Of a stretch of 64,000 nt of DNA, positions 15,844 through 23,522 are shown in pieces; position 1 is the stretch's first letter; each line of letters starts with the position of its first letter. The position numbers and the translations under genes were made by a program. The DNA is from Butyricimonas virosa (GTDB lineage: Bacteria > Bacteroidota > Bacteroidia > Bacteroidales > Marinifilaceae): positions 930,001-994,000 of the forward strand of contig NZ_CP102269.1 in the NCBI RefSeq assembly GCF_025148635.1. The letters are read 5' to 3'. Below the pieces are notes generated by a model. That model ran no database searches. It saw only the letters and a list, made by a program, of their open reading frames with translations, and was not told where the DNA came from.

Positions 15844-18054
15844 ATGAAAAGAATTGCGGTGCTAACCACATTATTCATGTTAGCCTTAGTAAGTACCTCG
15901 TTAGGACAAATCACACTAAAAGGACGAGTTATTGATGCCAAAAGCGGGAAAGCACTCATCGGTGCGAACGTTCGGTTAATCGGAACGAGTATAGGAATCG
16001 CTACCAACAACAAAGGAGAATTTATCCTTGAAAAAGTACCAGAAGGCGCATACACTCTCCGGGCCAGTTACTCCGGTTACGAGGTCAGTTCCATGAATAT
16101 TAATAGCAGTAAAAGCGACATTCTGTTCAAACTGAAATCATCGCTGATCAACTTGGATCAGGTTGTTGTATCCGGAACTGGAACTCACAGAAGGTTGAAA
16201 GATTCTCCCGTACCCGTTGAAGTAATGACCGCTTCCGATATAAAAAAAGGCGGTATCTCCACGATCGAGGATGCCCTTGTCATGCTTAATCCCTCTTTCA
16301 GTTTCCGACCGACTGCCATGGGAACAAACATGACACTTAACGGGATGAAAGGGGATTATATTCTCATTCTCGTAAACGGGAAAAAAATGACCGGGGACAT
16401 CTCCGGCTATGTCGATCTTTCCCGAATTGACATGGGTAGAGTAAAACGTATCGAGGTCCTCAAGGGGGCCGCATCCTCCCTTTACGGTTCTGACGCTATC
16501 GCAGGAGTGATCAATATCATCACCGATCAACCACATGATGCACTTAATATTATGTCCACCACTCGTTTCGGAGGAAAAGGCAGTTTTATAGAGAACATCA
16601 ACACCGATATCAATGTTGGGAAATTTACCTCCTCCACCTCTTACCAACGACGCCAGTCCGATGGTTGGCAACTCAGCAAGATCACAGAAGACAGTGTACC
16701 GACACGCCGTAAAGTTTCCGACAAATTCCATTCGGACATCGTGAACCAACGCTTTGCTTTCGATCCTTCTAAAAATTTAAATATCTACGTGGAAGGAAGT
16801 TACTTTACCAAAGAGATTGAACGTCCCGTAAATAAAGACGCCAAAGACCTTTCCGGATTCGACTATGATATGTCATACGAAAATTATGCCATCGGACTAG
16901 GAGGAAAATACTTATTCGGGAATTCCGCCTATATTAGCTTGGATGTCAATGCTAACAATTATGAATACTATAAAGTATACACCCGAGACATTATTTCCAA
17001 GAGCGACACGACAACTCACGCCGGGGAAGAAATCCTGACCAAACGTCAACGTTACCTGTCTGCTAACTTGAAAGGGGTTTTCAAAATCGGTAAATACAAC
17101 AAAATCTCAATAGGCTCCGAATACGTTAAAGACTATCTTAAAAACCCCACGGACCTTACCGAGAGTAAAAACGTGTACACGTTGGCACTCTATGCACAAG
17201 ATGAGATTCGTATCTTGAAAAAATTCCAGTTAGTACCCGGATTTCGCTACATCTACCATGAGACATTCAAGAACAAATTCACTCCTAAGATAGCGGCAAT
17301 GTATAGCCTCGGGGAATTTAACTTCCGGTTGTCATATGCCGCCGGATTTAAAGCCCCTTTACTGACCGACCTCTATTATTACAAAGAGGCTACCAAGAAA
17401 GGGAAACAAACCATCACAATCGGCAACCCCGACCTTAAACCGGAAAAATCAAACTATTACTCCTTTAACACTGAGTATACCAGTAAATACTGTAACATAT
17501 CGGTTAACGGGTATATCAATGATTTGCGGGATGTTATCACGACAAAATACCTAACCACGGACGAGGATAAAGCCAACGGAATAGACTCCCGAACCACTTA
17601 TGAAAATCTTAACAAAGCACGCACGCAGGGAGTCGACATTTCCGTTAATAGTTACCTGGGAGCAGGTTTCTCCCTAGGAGGCGGATATAGCTACGTGGAC
17701 GCCCGAGATCAGAGGACCAAAATACGACTGGAAGAAAGTACCCGTCACTCAGGAACCATCCGGGCCAATTACATACACGAATGGAACAATTATCGGCTTA
17801 ACGTGAACCTCAACGGGCGATTACAAGGCAAGAAATTCGTGAAATCCACCGAGAAAGATGCTCCTAAATACCAGATCTGGAACTTGACAACCAATCACTC
17901 TTTCTCTCCCGTGGGTATGTTCCTTTTCGAAATCAACGCGGGAATTGAGAATCTATTCGACTATTCCCAGAACCTGCCTTACGGCTCCAATCTCGGAACA
18001 TTAAGTCCGGGAAGAACATTCTTTGCAAGTTTAACTATTAGATTTAAAAAATAA
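15844..18054 (+). CDS. btuB: TonB-dependent receptor, BtuB-like corrinoid transporter
   Basis: 736-residue outer-membrane receptor with a signal peptide (about residues 1-21, ending TSLGQ). A carboxypeptidase-regulatory-like domain follows (about 23-100, starting ITLKGRVIDAKSGKALIGAN). The plug has SGTGTHRRLKDSPVPVEVMT, ILVNGKKMTGD, RVKRIEVLKGAASSLYGSDA and GVINIITD, and the barrel closes with FFASLTIRFKK. Plug motifs with SLYGSDAIAGVINI are typical of vitamin B12, haem and colicin-type receptors. The cobalamin riboswitch and the following chelatase gene support corrinoid uptake. First gene of a three-gene operon; its stop codon overlaps the next ATG by one base. Confidence 0.88.
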   Translation: MKRIAVLTTLFMLALVSTSLGQITLKGRVIDAKSGKALIGANVRLIGTSIGIATNNKGEFILEKVPEGAYTLRASYSGYEVSSMNINSSKSDILFKLKSSLINLDQVVVSGTGTHRRLKDSPVPVEVMTASDIKKGGISTIEDALVMLNPSFSFRPTAMGTNMTLNGMKGDYILILVNGKKMTGDISGYVDLSRIDMGRVKRIEVLKGAASSLYGSDAIAGVINIITDQPHDALNIMSTTRFGGKGSFIENINTDINVGKFTSSTSYQRRQSDGWQLSKITEDSVPTRRKVSDKFHSDIVNQRFAFDPSKNLNIYVEGSYFTKEIERPVNKDAKDLSGFDYDMSYENYAIGLGGKYLFGNSAYISLDVNANNYEYYKVYTRDIISKSDTTTHAGEEILTKRQRYLSANLKGVFKIGKYNKISIGSEYVKDYLKNPTDLTESKNVYTLALYAQDEIRILKKFQLVPGFRYIYHETFKNKFTPKIAAMYSLGEFNFRLSYAAGFKAPLLTDLYYYKEATKKGKQTITIGNPDLKPEKSNYYSFNTEYTSKYCNISVNGYINDLRDVITTKYLTTDEDKANGIDSRTTYENLNKARTQGVDISVNSYLGAGFSLGGGYSYVDARDQRTKIRLEESTRHSGTIRANYIHEWNNYRLNVNLNGRLQGKKFVKSTEKDAPKYQIWNLTTNHSFSPVGMFLFEINAGIENLFDYSQNLPYGSNLGTLSPGRTFFASLTIRFKK

Positions 18055-18980
18055 TGAAAACAATTATCATCATACTATCCCTCTTTACCAGTCTAAACGT
18101 GTTAGCCCACGGTGGCGGCGGTTTCAAACATTCCGATATATTCAAGACCCTTGGTCCTAATGACAAAATAGCGATCCTCATGGTTCACTTCGGGACTACC
18201 CACGACGATACCCGAACCCTGACCATCGAAACCATTAACAAAAAAGTGTCACAAACATTCCCCGGAGTGGAAGTCCGTGAATCCTACACTTCCCGCATGA
18301 TCATGCGCCGTCTCAAAGAGAAAGGTATAGTAAAACTGAACCAGACCGAGGCCATGAACAAACTGATTGCCGACGGTTATACCCACCTCGTCATTCAACC
18401 CACGAACATTATTGAAGGGATAGAGATGGAGGCCCTACGCGAGGAGGTGAAACTGTACCAGAAAAAATTCAAGGACATCCGTTTAGGTAATGCCCTCCTT
18501 TACTCGCCCGAAGATTATCAAGCAACCGTCAAAGCGATTGCCGAAGTTCTCAAAGGAAAAGAAAAAGGGGATTGCGTCTTCGTGTGCCACGGAACCTACC
18601 ACCCGGCAAACTCAACCTACGGAATGCTCGACTACGTGATGAAAGCCCAAGGACATAAGAACTACCACGTGGGAACGATCGAAGGTTACCCCACGATAGA
18701 CGATGTAATTCGCGGACTCGAATCTAACAAAGCAAAAGAAGTGACATTAGTACCCTTCATGTTCGTGGCCGGAGATCATGCCAAGAATGACATCGCAGGG
18801 GACTGGAAAGACGAACTGGAAAAGAAAGGCTATAAAGTAAACGTACTACTCAAAGGGTTGGGGGAATACCCTGCCATACAGGAACTTTTCATCCAACACG
18901 TGAAATTCGCCACCAAACACCAACGAGAAGACATCACCGTGAAGAAAAAGAAATACGAGAAAACAGACGATATCGACTAA
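18054..18980 (+). CDS. cbiK: exported CbiK-type sirohydrochlorin cobaltochelatase
   Basis: Class II chelatase that in the anaerobic pathway inserts Co(II) into sirohydrochlorin. The 308-residue protein has a clear signal peptide (MKTIIIILSLFTSLNVLA) and a mature N-terminus rich in His and Gly. CbiK motifs are AILMVHFGTTHDDTRTLTI, VVIQPTNIIEG-like LVIQPTNIIEGIEMEAL, VCHGTYHPANSTYG (His179) and PFMFVAGDHAKNDIAGDW (His242); the two histidines correspond to the metal-binding pair known in Salmonella CbiK. A periplasmic location is odd for a step whose substrate is cytoplasmic, though exported CbiK is known in Desulfovibrio. Coupled to the receptor upstream (1-bp overlap). It might instead exchange or remove metal from imported tetrapyrroles. 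Confidence 0.85.
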   Translation: MKTIIIILSLFTSLNVLAHGGGGFKHSDIFKTLGPNDKIAILMVHFGTTHDDTRTLTIETINKKVSQTFPGVEVRESYTSRMIMRRLKEKGIVKLNQTEAMNKLIADGYTHLVIQPTNIIEGIEMEALREEVKLYQKKFKDIRLGNALLYSPEDYQATVKAIAEVLKGKEKGDCVFVCHGTYHPANSTYGMLDYVMKAQGHKNYHVGTIEGYPTIDDVIRGLESNKAKEVTLVPFMFVAGDHAKNDIAGDWKDELEKKGYKVNVLLKGLGEYPAIQELFIQHVKFATKHQREDITVKKKKYEKTDDID

Positions 18981-18986
18981 CCAACC

Positions 18987-20459
18987 ATGTTAACCAAATT
19001 ATTTATCCATATCCACCGGATACTGGGGTTAATTCTCTGTATCCTGTGCTTTTCATGGTTCATATCCGGAATCGTGATGATCTACCACTCCTTTCCCCGT
19101 GTAAGCCAAGAAGATCGGTTCACTCGTGCGGAAATCCTTGATACAAATGGCTTACCTGCCATCCAAGACGTGTTACTCCGTCTCCCTGCCAAAACACCAA
19201 CCCGCGGACTCTCTCTGAACAACCCTTATGGAGATCCCGTATTCAGTATAGGAGGGGGACGTCAACGTATCGAGATATACGCGGACACGAATGTCGTGGC
19301 TCCCGTTATTAACTACGCTCTCTGCGAAAACCGGGCTGTTCGCTGGTGTACTAACCGAAAGATTACCCGGGTTGATACCTTACACTCCCTCGACCAGTGG
19401 ATACCCCTCGCCCATTACAAGCGGGAATTTCCCATCTACAAGTTCTACTTCGAAGGTCCGGAAAAATACCAGCTTTACCTCTCTTCCCGAACCGCCGACA
19501 TCTTGCAGTTCACCAACTCCGACAATCGTTTCTGGGCATGGTTCGGGGCCATTCCCCATTGGGTGTATTTCACCGTTATCCGAGGTAACCAGAACTTATG
19601 GACACAATTCATGTACTGGGCATGTTATCTCGGAATGTTCATGTGTTTTACCGGATTCGTTCTCGGCATACGTTCCTACTGGCTCGCCCGCCGGAAAGGC
19701 TTTCTCCGCTCTCCGTATAAGAAACGGTGGTTCAAATGGCACCACATCACGGGTTTCTTCTTCGGTATATTCATCTTCACGTGGATACTGAGCGGTTACA
19801 TGTCCATGGCCCCACTCCCCTCGTGGCTTTTCGGCAAACAGGACTCCAGCGGATTCCGCCAAAGCCCAGCCGAAAGACAAGCCCCATCACCTGCCAGCTA
19901 TGTCTTGGACTATCGAAAAGCCATCGCACTCACAGCCACGCCGGATGATCCTGTCAAAACCATCGAGTGGACCCACTACCAAGGTCTTCCCCTCTACCGT
20001 CTCCGCACGGTTAGCAAGGAAGTGACCTTGGACGCCTCCGCTGACACGATTCGCCCTTTCCGCATCACGGAAGAGATGATATTCGCTGCCGTCAAACGCC
20101 TCGCCGGAGACTCGACCACCTACTCCATCACCAAGATGAACGAGTACGACAACTACTATATATCCCGTCGTCGTCCTCTACCGCTCCCCGTCTACAAGGT
20201 CACGTTCGACAACGAGGCGAAAGATTGTTATTACTATAACCTTGAATCTTTCCGTCCCGTTCACTACGACACCAACGGACGCCGGAAACGCTGGCTTTAC
20301 CGTGGTCTTCACACTCTTGACATCAAATTTCTCGTTGAGCGCCCCGCACTATGGACCGTGGTCATTTGGACCCTTCTTCTTGGCGGTGCTGTTGTCTCCT
20401 TCACGGGAATCGTACTTTCGGTGAAATACATTATCCGATGGATAAAATGTAGAATTTAG
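18987..20459 (+). CDS. PepSY-associated transmembrane protein
   Basis: 490-residue inner-membrane protein of the PepSY_TM type. It has an N-terminal helix (LFIHIHRILGLILCILCFSWFISGIVMI), a periplasmic region, two helices around residues 205-225 and 255-275 (the latter preceded by KWHHITGFFFGIFIFTW) and a C-terminal helix (WTVVIWTLLLGGAVVSFTGIVL). Histidines in HRILG, WHHITG and HWVYF could bind haem, as proposed for related siderophore-iron reductases. Third gene of the riboswitch-2 operon (6-nt gap), so it probably acts on what the receptor delivers, perhaps as a reductase of cobalt or corrinoid. Function inferred from context. Confidence 0.78.
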   Translation: MLTKLFIHIHRILGLILCILCFSWFISGIVMIYHSFPRVSQEDRFTRAEILDTNGLPAIQDVLLRLPAKTPTRGLSLNNPYGDPVFSIGGGRQRIEIYADTNVVAPVINYALCENRAVRWCTNRKITRVDTLHSLDQWIPLAHYKREFPIYKFYFEGPEKYQLYLSSRTADILQFTNSDNRFWAWFGAIPHWVYFTVIRGNQNLWTQFMYWACYLGMFMCFTGFVLGIRSYWLARRKGFLRSPYKKRWFKWHHITGFFFGIFIFTWILSGYMSMAPLPSWLFGKQDSSGFRQSPAERQAPSPASYVLDYRKAIALTATPDDPVKTIEWTHYQGLPLYRLRTVSKEVTLDASADTIRPFRITEEMIFAAVKRLAGDSTTYSITKMNEYDNYYISRRRPLPLPVYKVTFDNEAKDCYYYNLESFRPVHYDTNGRRKRWLYRGLHTLDIKFLVERPALWTVVIWTLLLGGAVVSFTGIVLSVKYIIRWIKCRI

Positions 20460-20469
20460 AATGGAAAAA

Positions 20470-20581
20470 CTACCCCCTCTGGCTCCCCCTTGCACAGGGG
20501 GAGAAACAAACGCGAGAAAGCATTACAATATAACAATGTAGCACATCCTCCCCCTGTGTAAGGGGGAGTTAGAGGGGGTAG
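20470..20581. repeat. 112-bp palindromic element, copy B
   Basis: Same length and ends as copy A at 11,086-11,197 and nearly identical to its reverse complement. Lies 11 nt past the stop of the PepSY gene. It could fold in RNA as a long hairpin and may act as transcript end or RNA stabiliser for that operon. Confidence 0.88.
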
Positions 20582-20584
20582 TCA

Positions 20585-20625
20585 AAGCGTTAGCCCTATA
20601 CAACTGGAATTTAAAATCTAAAATG
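20585..20625 (+). repeat. dispersed core plus 7-nt repeats next to copy B
   Basis: AGCGTTAGCCCTATACAACT then GGAATTTAAAATCTAAAAT: a diverged copy of the core found at 1,226 and 11,202, again directly to the right of a 112-bp element as at copy A. Confidence 0.7.
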
Positions 20626-20688
20626 AATTGCCGGGAGGGTGTTTGAACATGAATTTTGACACTTTCTCGTGTTTGGAGTCCACACTTT

Positions 20689-20718
20689 ATAAACTTTACA
20701 AACTAAATAGTAACTTTG
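20689..20718 (+). promoter_or_regulatory. promoter region of the corrin-ring operon with shared 18-bp motif
   Basis: ATAAACTTTACAAACTAA (20,689-20,706) recurs with one change just upstream of cbiL (32,207-32,224). It is followed by TAACTTTG (20,711-20,718), an exact -7 box. The start codon is 22 nt beyond the box. The shared motif may be a regulator site or an extended promoter. Confidence 0.55.
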
Positions 20719-20739
20719 CCTGAAATAAAGCCAGATATT

Positions 20740-22146
20740 ATGAAACACGGAAAAATATATGTTGCCGGCATCGGGCCGGGTAGCGAAGAAGACATTACCC
20801 CAGCCGTACGGACAGCCATCATGCAGTCGGACGTTGTGGTGGGTTACAAATATTACTTTAACTTCATCCGGTCCATTGTCCGCCCTGAAACAGTGTGTAT
20901 CGATACCGGGATGAAAAAAGAAAAAGACCGGGCAGCCCTTGCCTTCGAGTATGCAGAACAAGGACGTACAGTCTGTGTTGTCAGCTCCGGAGACGCCGGA
21001 ATATACGGTATGGCACCCCTCGTTCTCGAAATGAAACGGGACAAAGCGAGTGATGTTGAGGTAGAAATCCTTCCCGGGATCAGCGCCTTCCAGAAAGGAG
21101 CCGCGTTACTGGGAGCCCCTATCGGGCATGACTTTTGCATCATCTCCCTCTCCGACCTCATGACCCCGTGGGAAAAGATCGAGCGTCGCATAATAGCCGC
21201 CGCATCTGCCGATTTCGTGACCGCCATCTATAACCCTAAAAGCGAGGGACGCTACTGGCAACTCTATCGCTTGAAAGAATTATTCCTCAAACACCGCCAA
21301 CCGGAAACTCCCGTTGGGTACATCCGCCAAGCCGGACGTGAAGAACAAGAAATTAAGATCACGACACTACATGATTTCAACCCGGAAGAAATCGACATGT
21401 TCACGATCGTAATCATTGGAAACTCTCAGTCCTACACGTGGAATGACAAGATCATCACTCCCCGCGGTTACTACCGGGAACAATCGACCGAGAACGTCGG
21501 TATCGGACAAGAAATCATGATGCGCAGTTTCCGTACCATCGAATCCGAACTAAAGGACAAGAACATCCCCCTCGGTCGCAAGTGGGCCTTGTTGCACGCT
21601 ATCCACACCACTGCCGACTTCGACATGGAGAACATTCTCTACACCGACAATGACGCCGTGGAAACCCTCCATGCCGCTTTACACGACGGCAAGACCCGCA
21701 CGATCGTAACCGATGTCACCATGGCGGCCTCCGGAATCCGCAAGGGAGCCCTCGAACGCCTCGGCATTGAAGTCAAATGCTACCTTGACGATCCTCGTGT
21801 AGTAGAAATGGCATCCCGTCTCAAAATCACCCGCACACAAGCCGGCATACGCCTTGCCGTGGAAGAACATCCCGAAGCACTCTACGTTTTCGGTAACGCC
21901 CCCACGGCCCTCATGGAACTATGCAAACTCATGCGCCAGAATAAGGCCCATCCAGTCGGTGTTATCGGTGCGCCCGTCGGTTTTGTCAACGTTCGGGAAT
22001 CCAAACATATGCTGAAATCTTTCACCCGTCTGCCTAAGCTCGTTATCGAAGGGCGCAAGGGAGGTAGTAACCTAGCCGCCACCCTCGTCAACGCCATCCT
22101 TTGTTTCGATGACGCCGCGCAGCTACGACCGGGAAGAGACCTTTGA
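20740..22146 (+). CDS. cbiHC: CbiH-CbiC fusion: precorrin-3B C17-methyltransferase / precorrin-8X methylmutase
   Basis: Two cobalamin enzymes in one 468-residue chain. Residues about 1-250 are a tetrapyrrole methylase: GKIYVAGIGPGSEEDITP, VVSSGDAGIYGMA, ILPGISAFQKGAALLGAPI and DFVTAIYNPKS match CbiH/CobJ, which methylates C17 and contracts the ring. Residues about 265-468 are the CbiC/CobH mutase (RSFRTIESEL, LLHAIHTTADFDM, IVTDVTMAASGI, VFGNAPTAL, PVGFVNVRESK), moving the C11 methyl to C12; the mutase histidine is in AIHTTAD. ATG 20740 is chosen since the upstream in-frame codon precedes the promoter-proximal leader. First gene of the ring-building operon. Confidence 0.93.
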   Translation: MKHGKIYVAGIGPGSEEDITPAVRTAIMQSDVVVGYKYYFNFIRSIVRPETVCIDTGMKKEKDRAALAFEYAEQGRTVCVVSSGDAGIYGMAPLVLEMKRDKASDVEVEILPGISAFQKGAALLGAPIGHDFCIISLSDLMTPWEKIERRIIAAASADFVTAIYNPKSEGRYWQLYRLKELFLKHRQPETPVGYIRQAGREEQEIKITTLHDFNPEEIDMFTIVIIGNSQSYTWNDKIITPRGYYREQSTENVGIGQEIMMRSFRTIESELKDKNIPLGRKWALLHAIHTTADFDMENILYTDNDAVETLHAALHDGKTRTIVTDVTMAASGIRKGALERLGIEVKCYLDDPRVVEMASRLKITRTQAGIRLAVEEHPEALYVFGNAPTALMELCKLMRQNKAHPVGVIGAPVGFVNVRESKHMLKSFTRLPKLVIEGRKGGSNLAATLVNAILCFDDAAQLRPGRDL

Positions 22147-22186
22147 GGAATTGAAAATTGAAAATGAAAAAGACGACCCTCTTGGA

Positions 22187-22333
22187 AGATAAAAGTTAAA
22201 AGATAAAAACTAAAAGATAAAAGTTGAATGCAGTAAATCTAGAAGGGGTGATTTAGTGGGTGGAAATCTAAAATTTAAAATCTAAAATTAGCAAGGCCCC
22301 GTGCGGCTGGAATCTAAAATTATTAAATCTAAA
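22187..22333 (+). repeat. heptamer array and dispersed core between cbiHC and cbiET
   Basis: Six consecutive 7-nt units from 22,187 (AGATAAA, AGTTAAA, AGATAAA, AACTAAA, AGATAAA, AGTTGAA). After that come ATCTAAA-type heptamers near 22,266 and the core GTGCGGCTGGAATCTAAAAT near 22,300. The repeats run up to the cbiET start codon. Confidence 0.85.
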
Positions 22334-23518
22334 ATGAATAACTTCACCATCATCGGTATTGACGACAAGGATCATCCCGAATTACCGGAACAAGCCCGGG
22401 CGGCCATCGTCACGCATCATGTTTTTTCCGGGGGGAAAAGGCACCACGAGATCATGCGTGATTATCTGCCGGAGGATCACCTCTGGATCGATATCACCGT
22501 TCCACTGGATGACGTGTTCCACCAGTACGAGAACCACCCGGACATCGTTGTTTTCGCCTCCGGTGACCCTCTCTTTTTCGGTTTCGCCAACACGGTACTC
22601 AAACGTTTACCCGACGCCAAGATCACCTTGATCCCCACGTTCAACTCGTTACAGACATTGGCCCACCGCATCCTGCTCCCCTACCATGATATGCACGTCG
22701 TTTCCCTCACCGGGAGACCGTGGCTCGAGTTCGACCGGGCGCTCATCGAGGGACAGGAGAAGATCGGCGTGCTTACCGACCGGGAACACACTCCGGCCAC
22801 CATCGCCGAACGTATGCTCCGTTACGGGTACGACAACTACATCATGTACGTCGGCGAGGCCCTCGGCAGCACCACCGAAACCGTCCGCATCCTCGTTCCC
22901 GATGATGCCACGGCCCTCACCTTCCGCCACCCGAACTGCCTCATTCTCCACCGCACGTACGAACGGCAACGTCATTTCGGCATCCCCGAAAGAGACTTCG
23001 AACTGCTCGACGGACGTGCCAACATGATCACGAAAGCCCCGATCCGCCTGCTCACGCTGGCACAACTGGACCTTCGTCGTTATCAAACCCTGTGGGACAT
23101 CGGGTTCTGCACCGGTTCCGTCTCCATCGAGGCGAAACTCCAGTTCCCTCACTTGCACGTCGTGGCTTTCGAGCAACGCCCCGAGGGCAAACGCCTCATG
23201 GAAATCAACGCCACCCGTTTCGGAACGCCCGGCATCATCTCCCGCATCGGAGACTTTTTGCAGGCTGAACTGGACGACCTTCCCGTCCCCGACGCCGTAT
23301 TCATCGGCGGGCATGGCGGTCACATGGATCAAATCGTCCGGAAAATCAGCGAACACCTGCTCCCGAACGGAATTATCGTCTTCAATTCCGTCTCCAAGCA
23401 AAGCCAGGAATTATTCGCCGAAACTGTGAAACAACACGGGTTTACCCTCGTCAGCACCCAACACGTGGCCATTGACGACCACAACCCCATAGTAATCATG
23501 AAAGCACAAAGAATATAA
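22334..23518 (+). CDS. cbiET: CbiE-CbiT fusion: precorrin-6B C5,15-methyltransferase and C12-decarboxylase (CobL-like)
   Basis: 394-residue bifunctional enzyme. The N-terminal half (about 1-195) is a CbiE tetrapyrrole methylase with FTIIGIDDKDHPEL, VVFASGDPLFFGF and VVSLTGRPW. The C-terminal half (about 200-394) is the CbiT Rossmann methyltransferase with LWDIGFCTGSVSIEAKLQ (SAM-binding glycines, one replaced in the usual GxGxG), VVAFEQRPEGKRLMEIN and VFIGGHGGHMDQIV. Together they methylate C5 and C15 and remove the C12 acetate carboxyl. The start at 22334 gives MNNFTIIGIDD; the longer frame begins inside the repeat and is rejected. 4 nt to the next gene. Confidence 0.93.
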   Translation: MNNFTIIGIDDKDHPELPEQARAAIVTHHVFSGGKRHHEIMRDYLPEDHLWIDITVPLDDVFHQYENHPDIVVFASGDPLFFGFANTVLKRLPDAKITLIPTFNSLQTLAHRILLPYHDMHVVSLTGRPWLEFDRALIEGQEKIGVLTDREHTPATIAERMLRYGYDNYIMYVGEALGSTTETVRILVPDDATALTFRHPNCLILHRTYERQRHFGIPERDFELLDGRANMITKAPIRLLTLAQLDLRRYQTLWDIGFCTGSVSIEAKLQFPHLHVVAFEQRPEGKRLMEINATRFGTPGIISRIGDFLQAELDDLPVPDAVFIGGHGGHMDQIVRKISEHLLPNGIIVFNSVSKQSQELFAETVKQHGFTLVSTQHVAIDDHNPIVIMKAQRI

Positions 23519-23522
23519 TCCC

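Noticed and set aside
16138..16749. 203-residue open frame antisense to the BtuB-like receptor
   Set aside because: No ribosomal or promoter signal, no domain, and the sense gene has full plug motifs across it.
22187..22333. Heptamer arrays considered as CRISPR or replication iterons
   Set aside because: No unique spacers, units too short, units differ between sites, and no initiator gene or origin context is present.
22649..23401. 250-residue open frame antisense to cbiET
   Set aside because: Same cause: shadow of G/C-rich codons in the CbiE-CbiT gene; no motifs.
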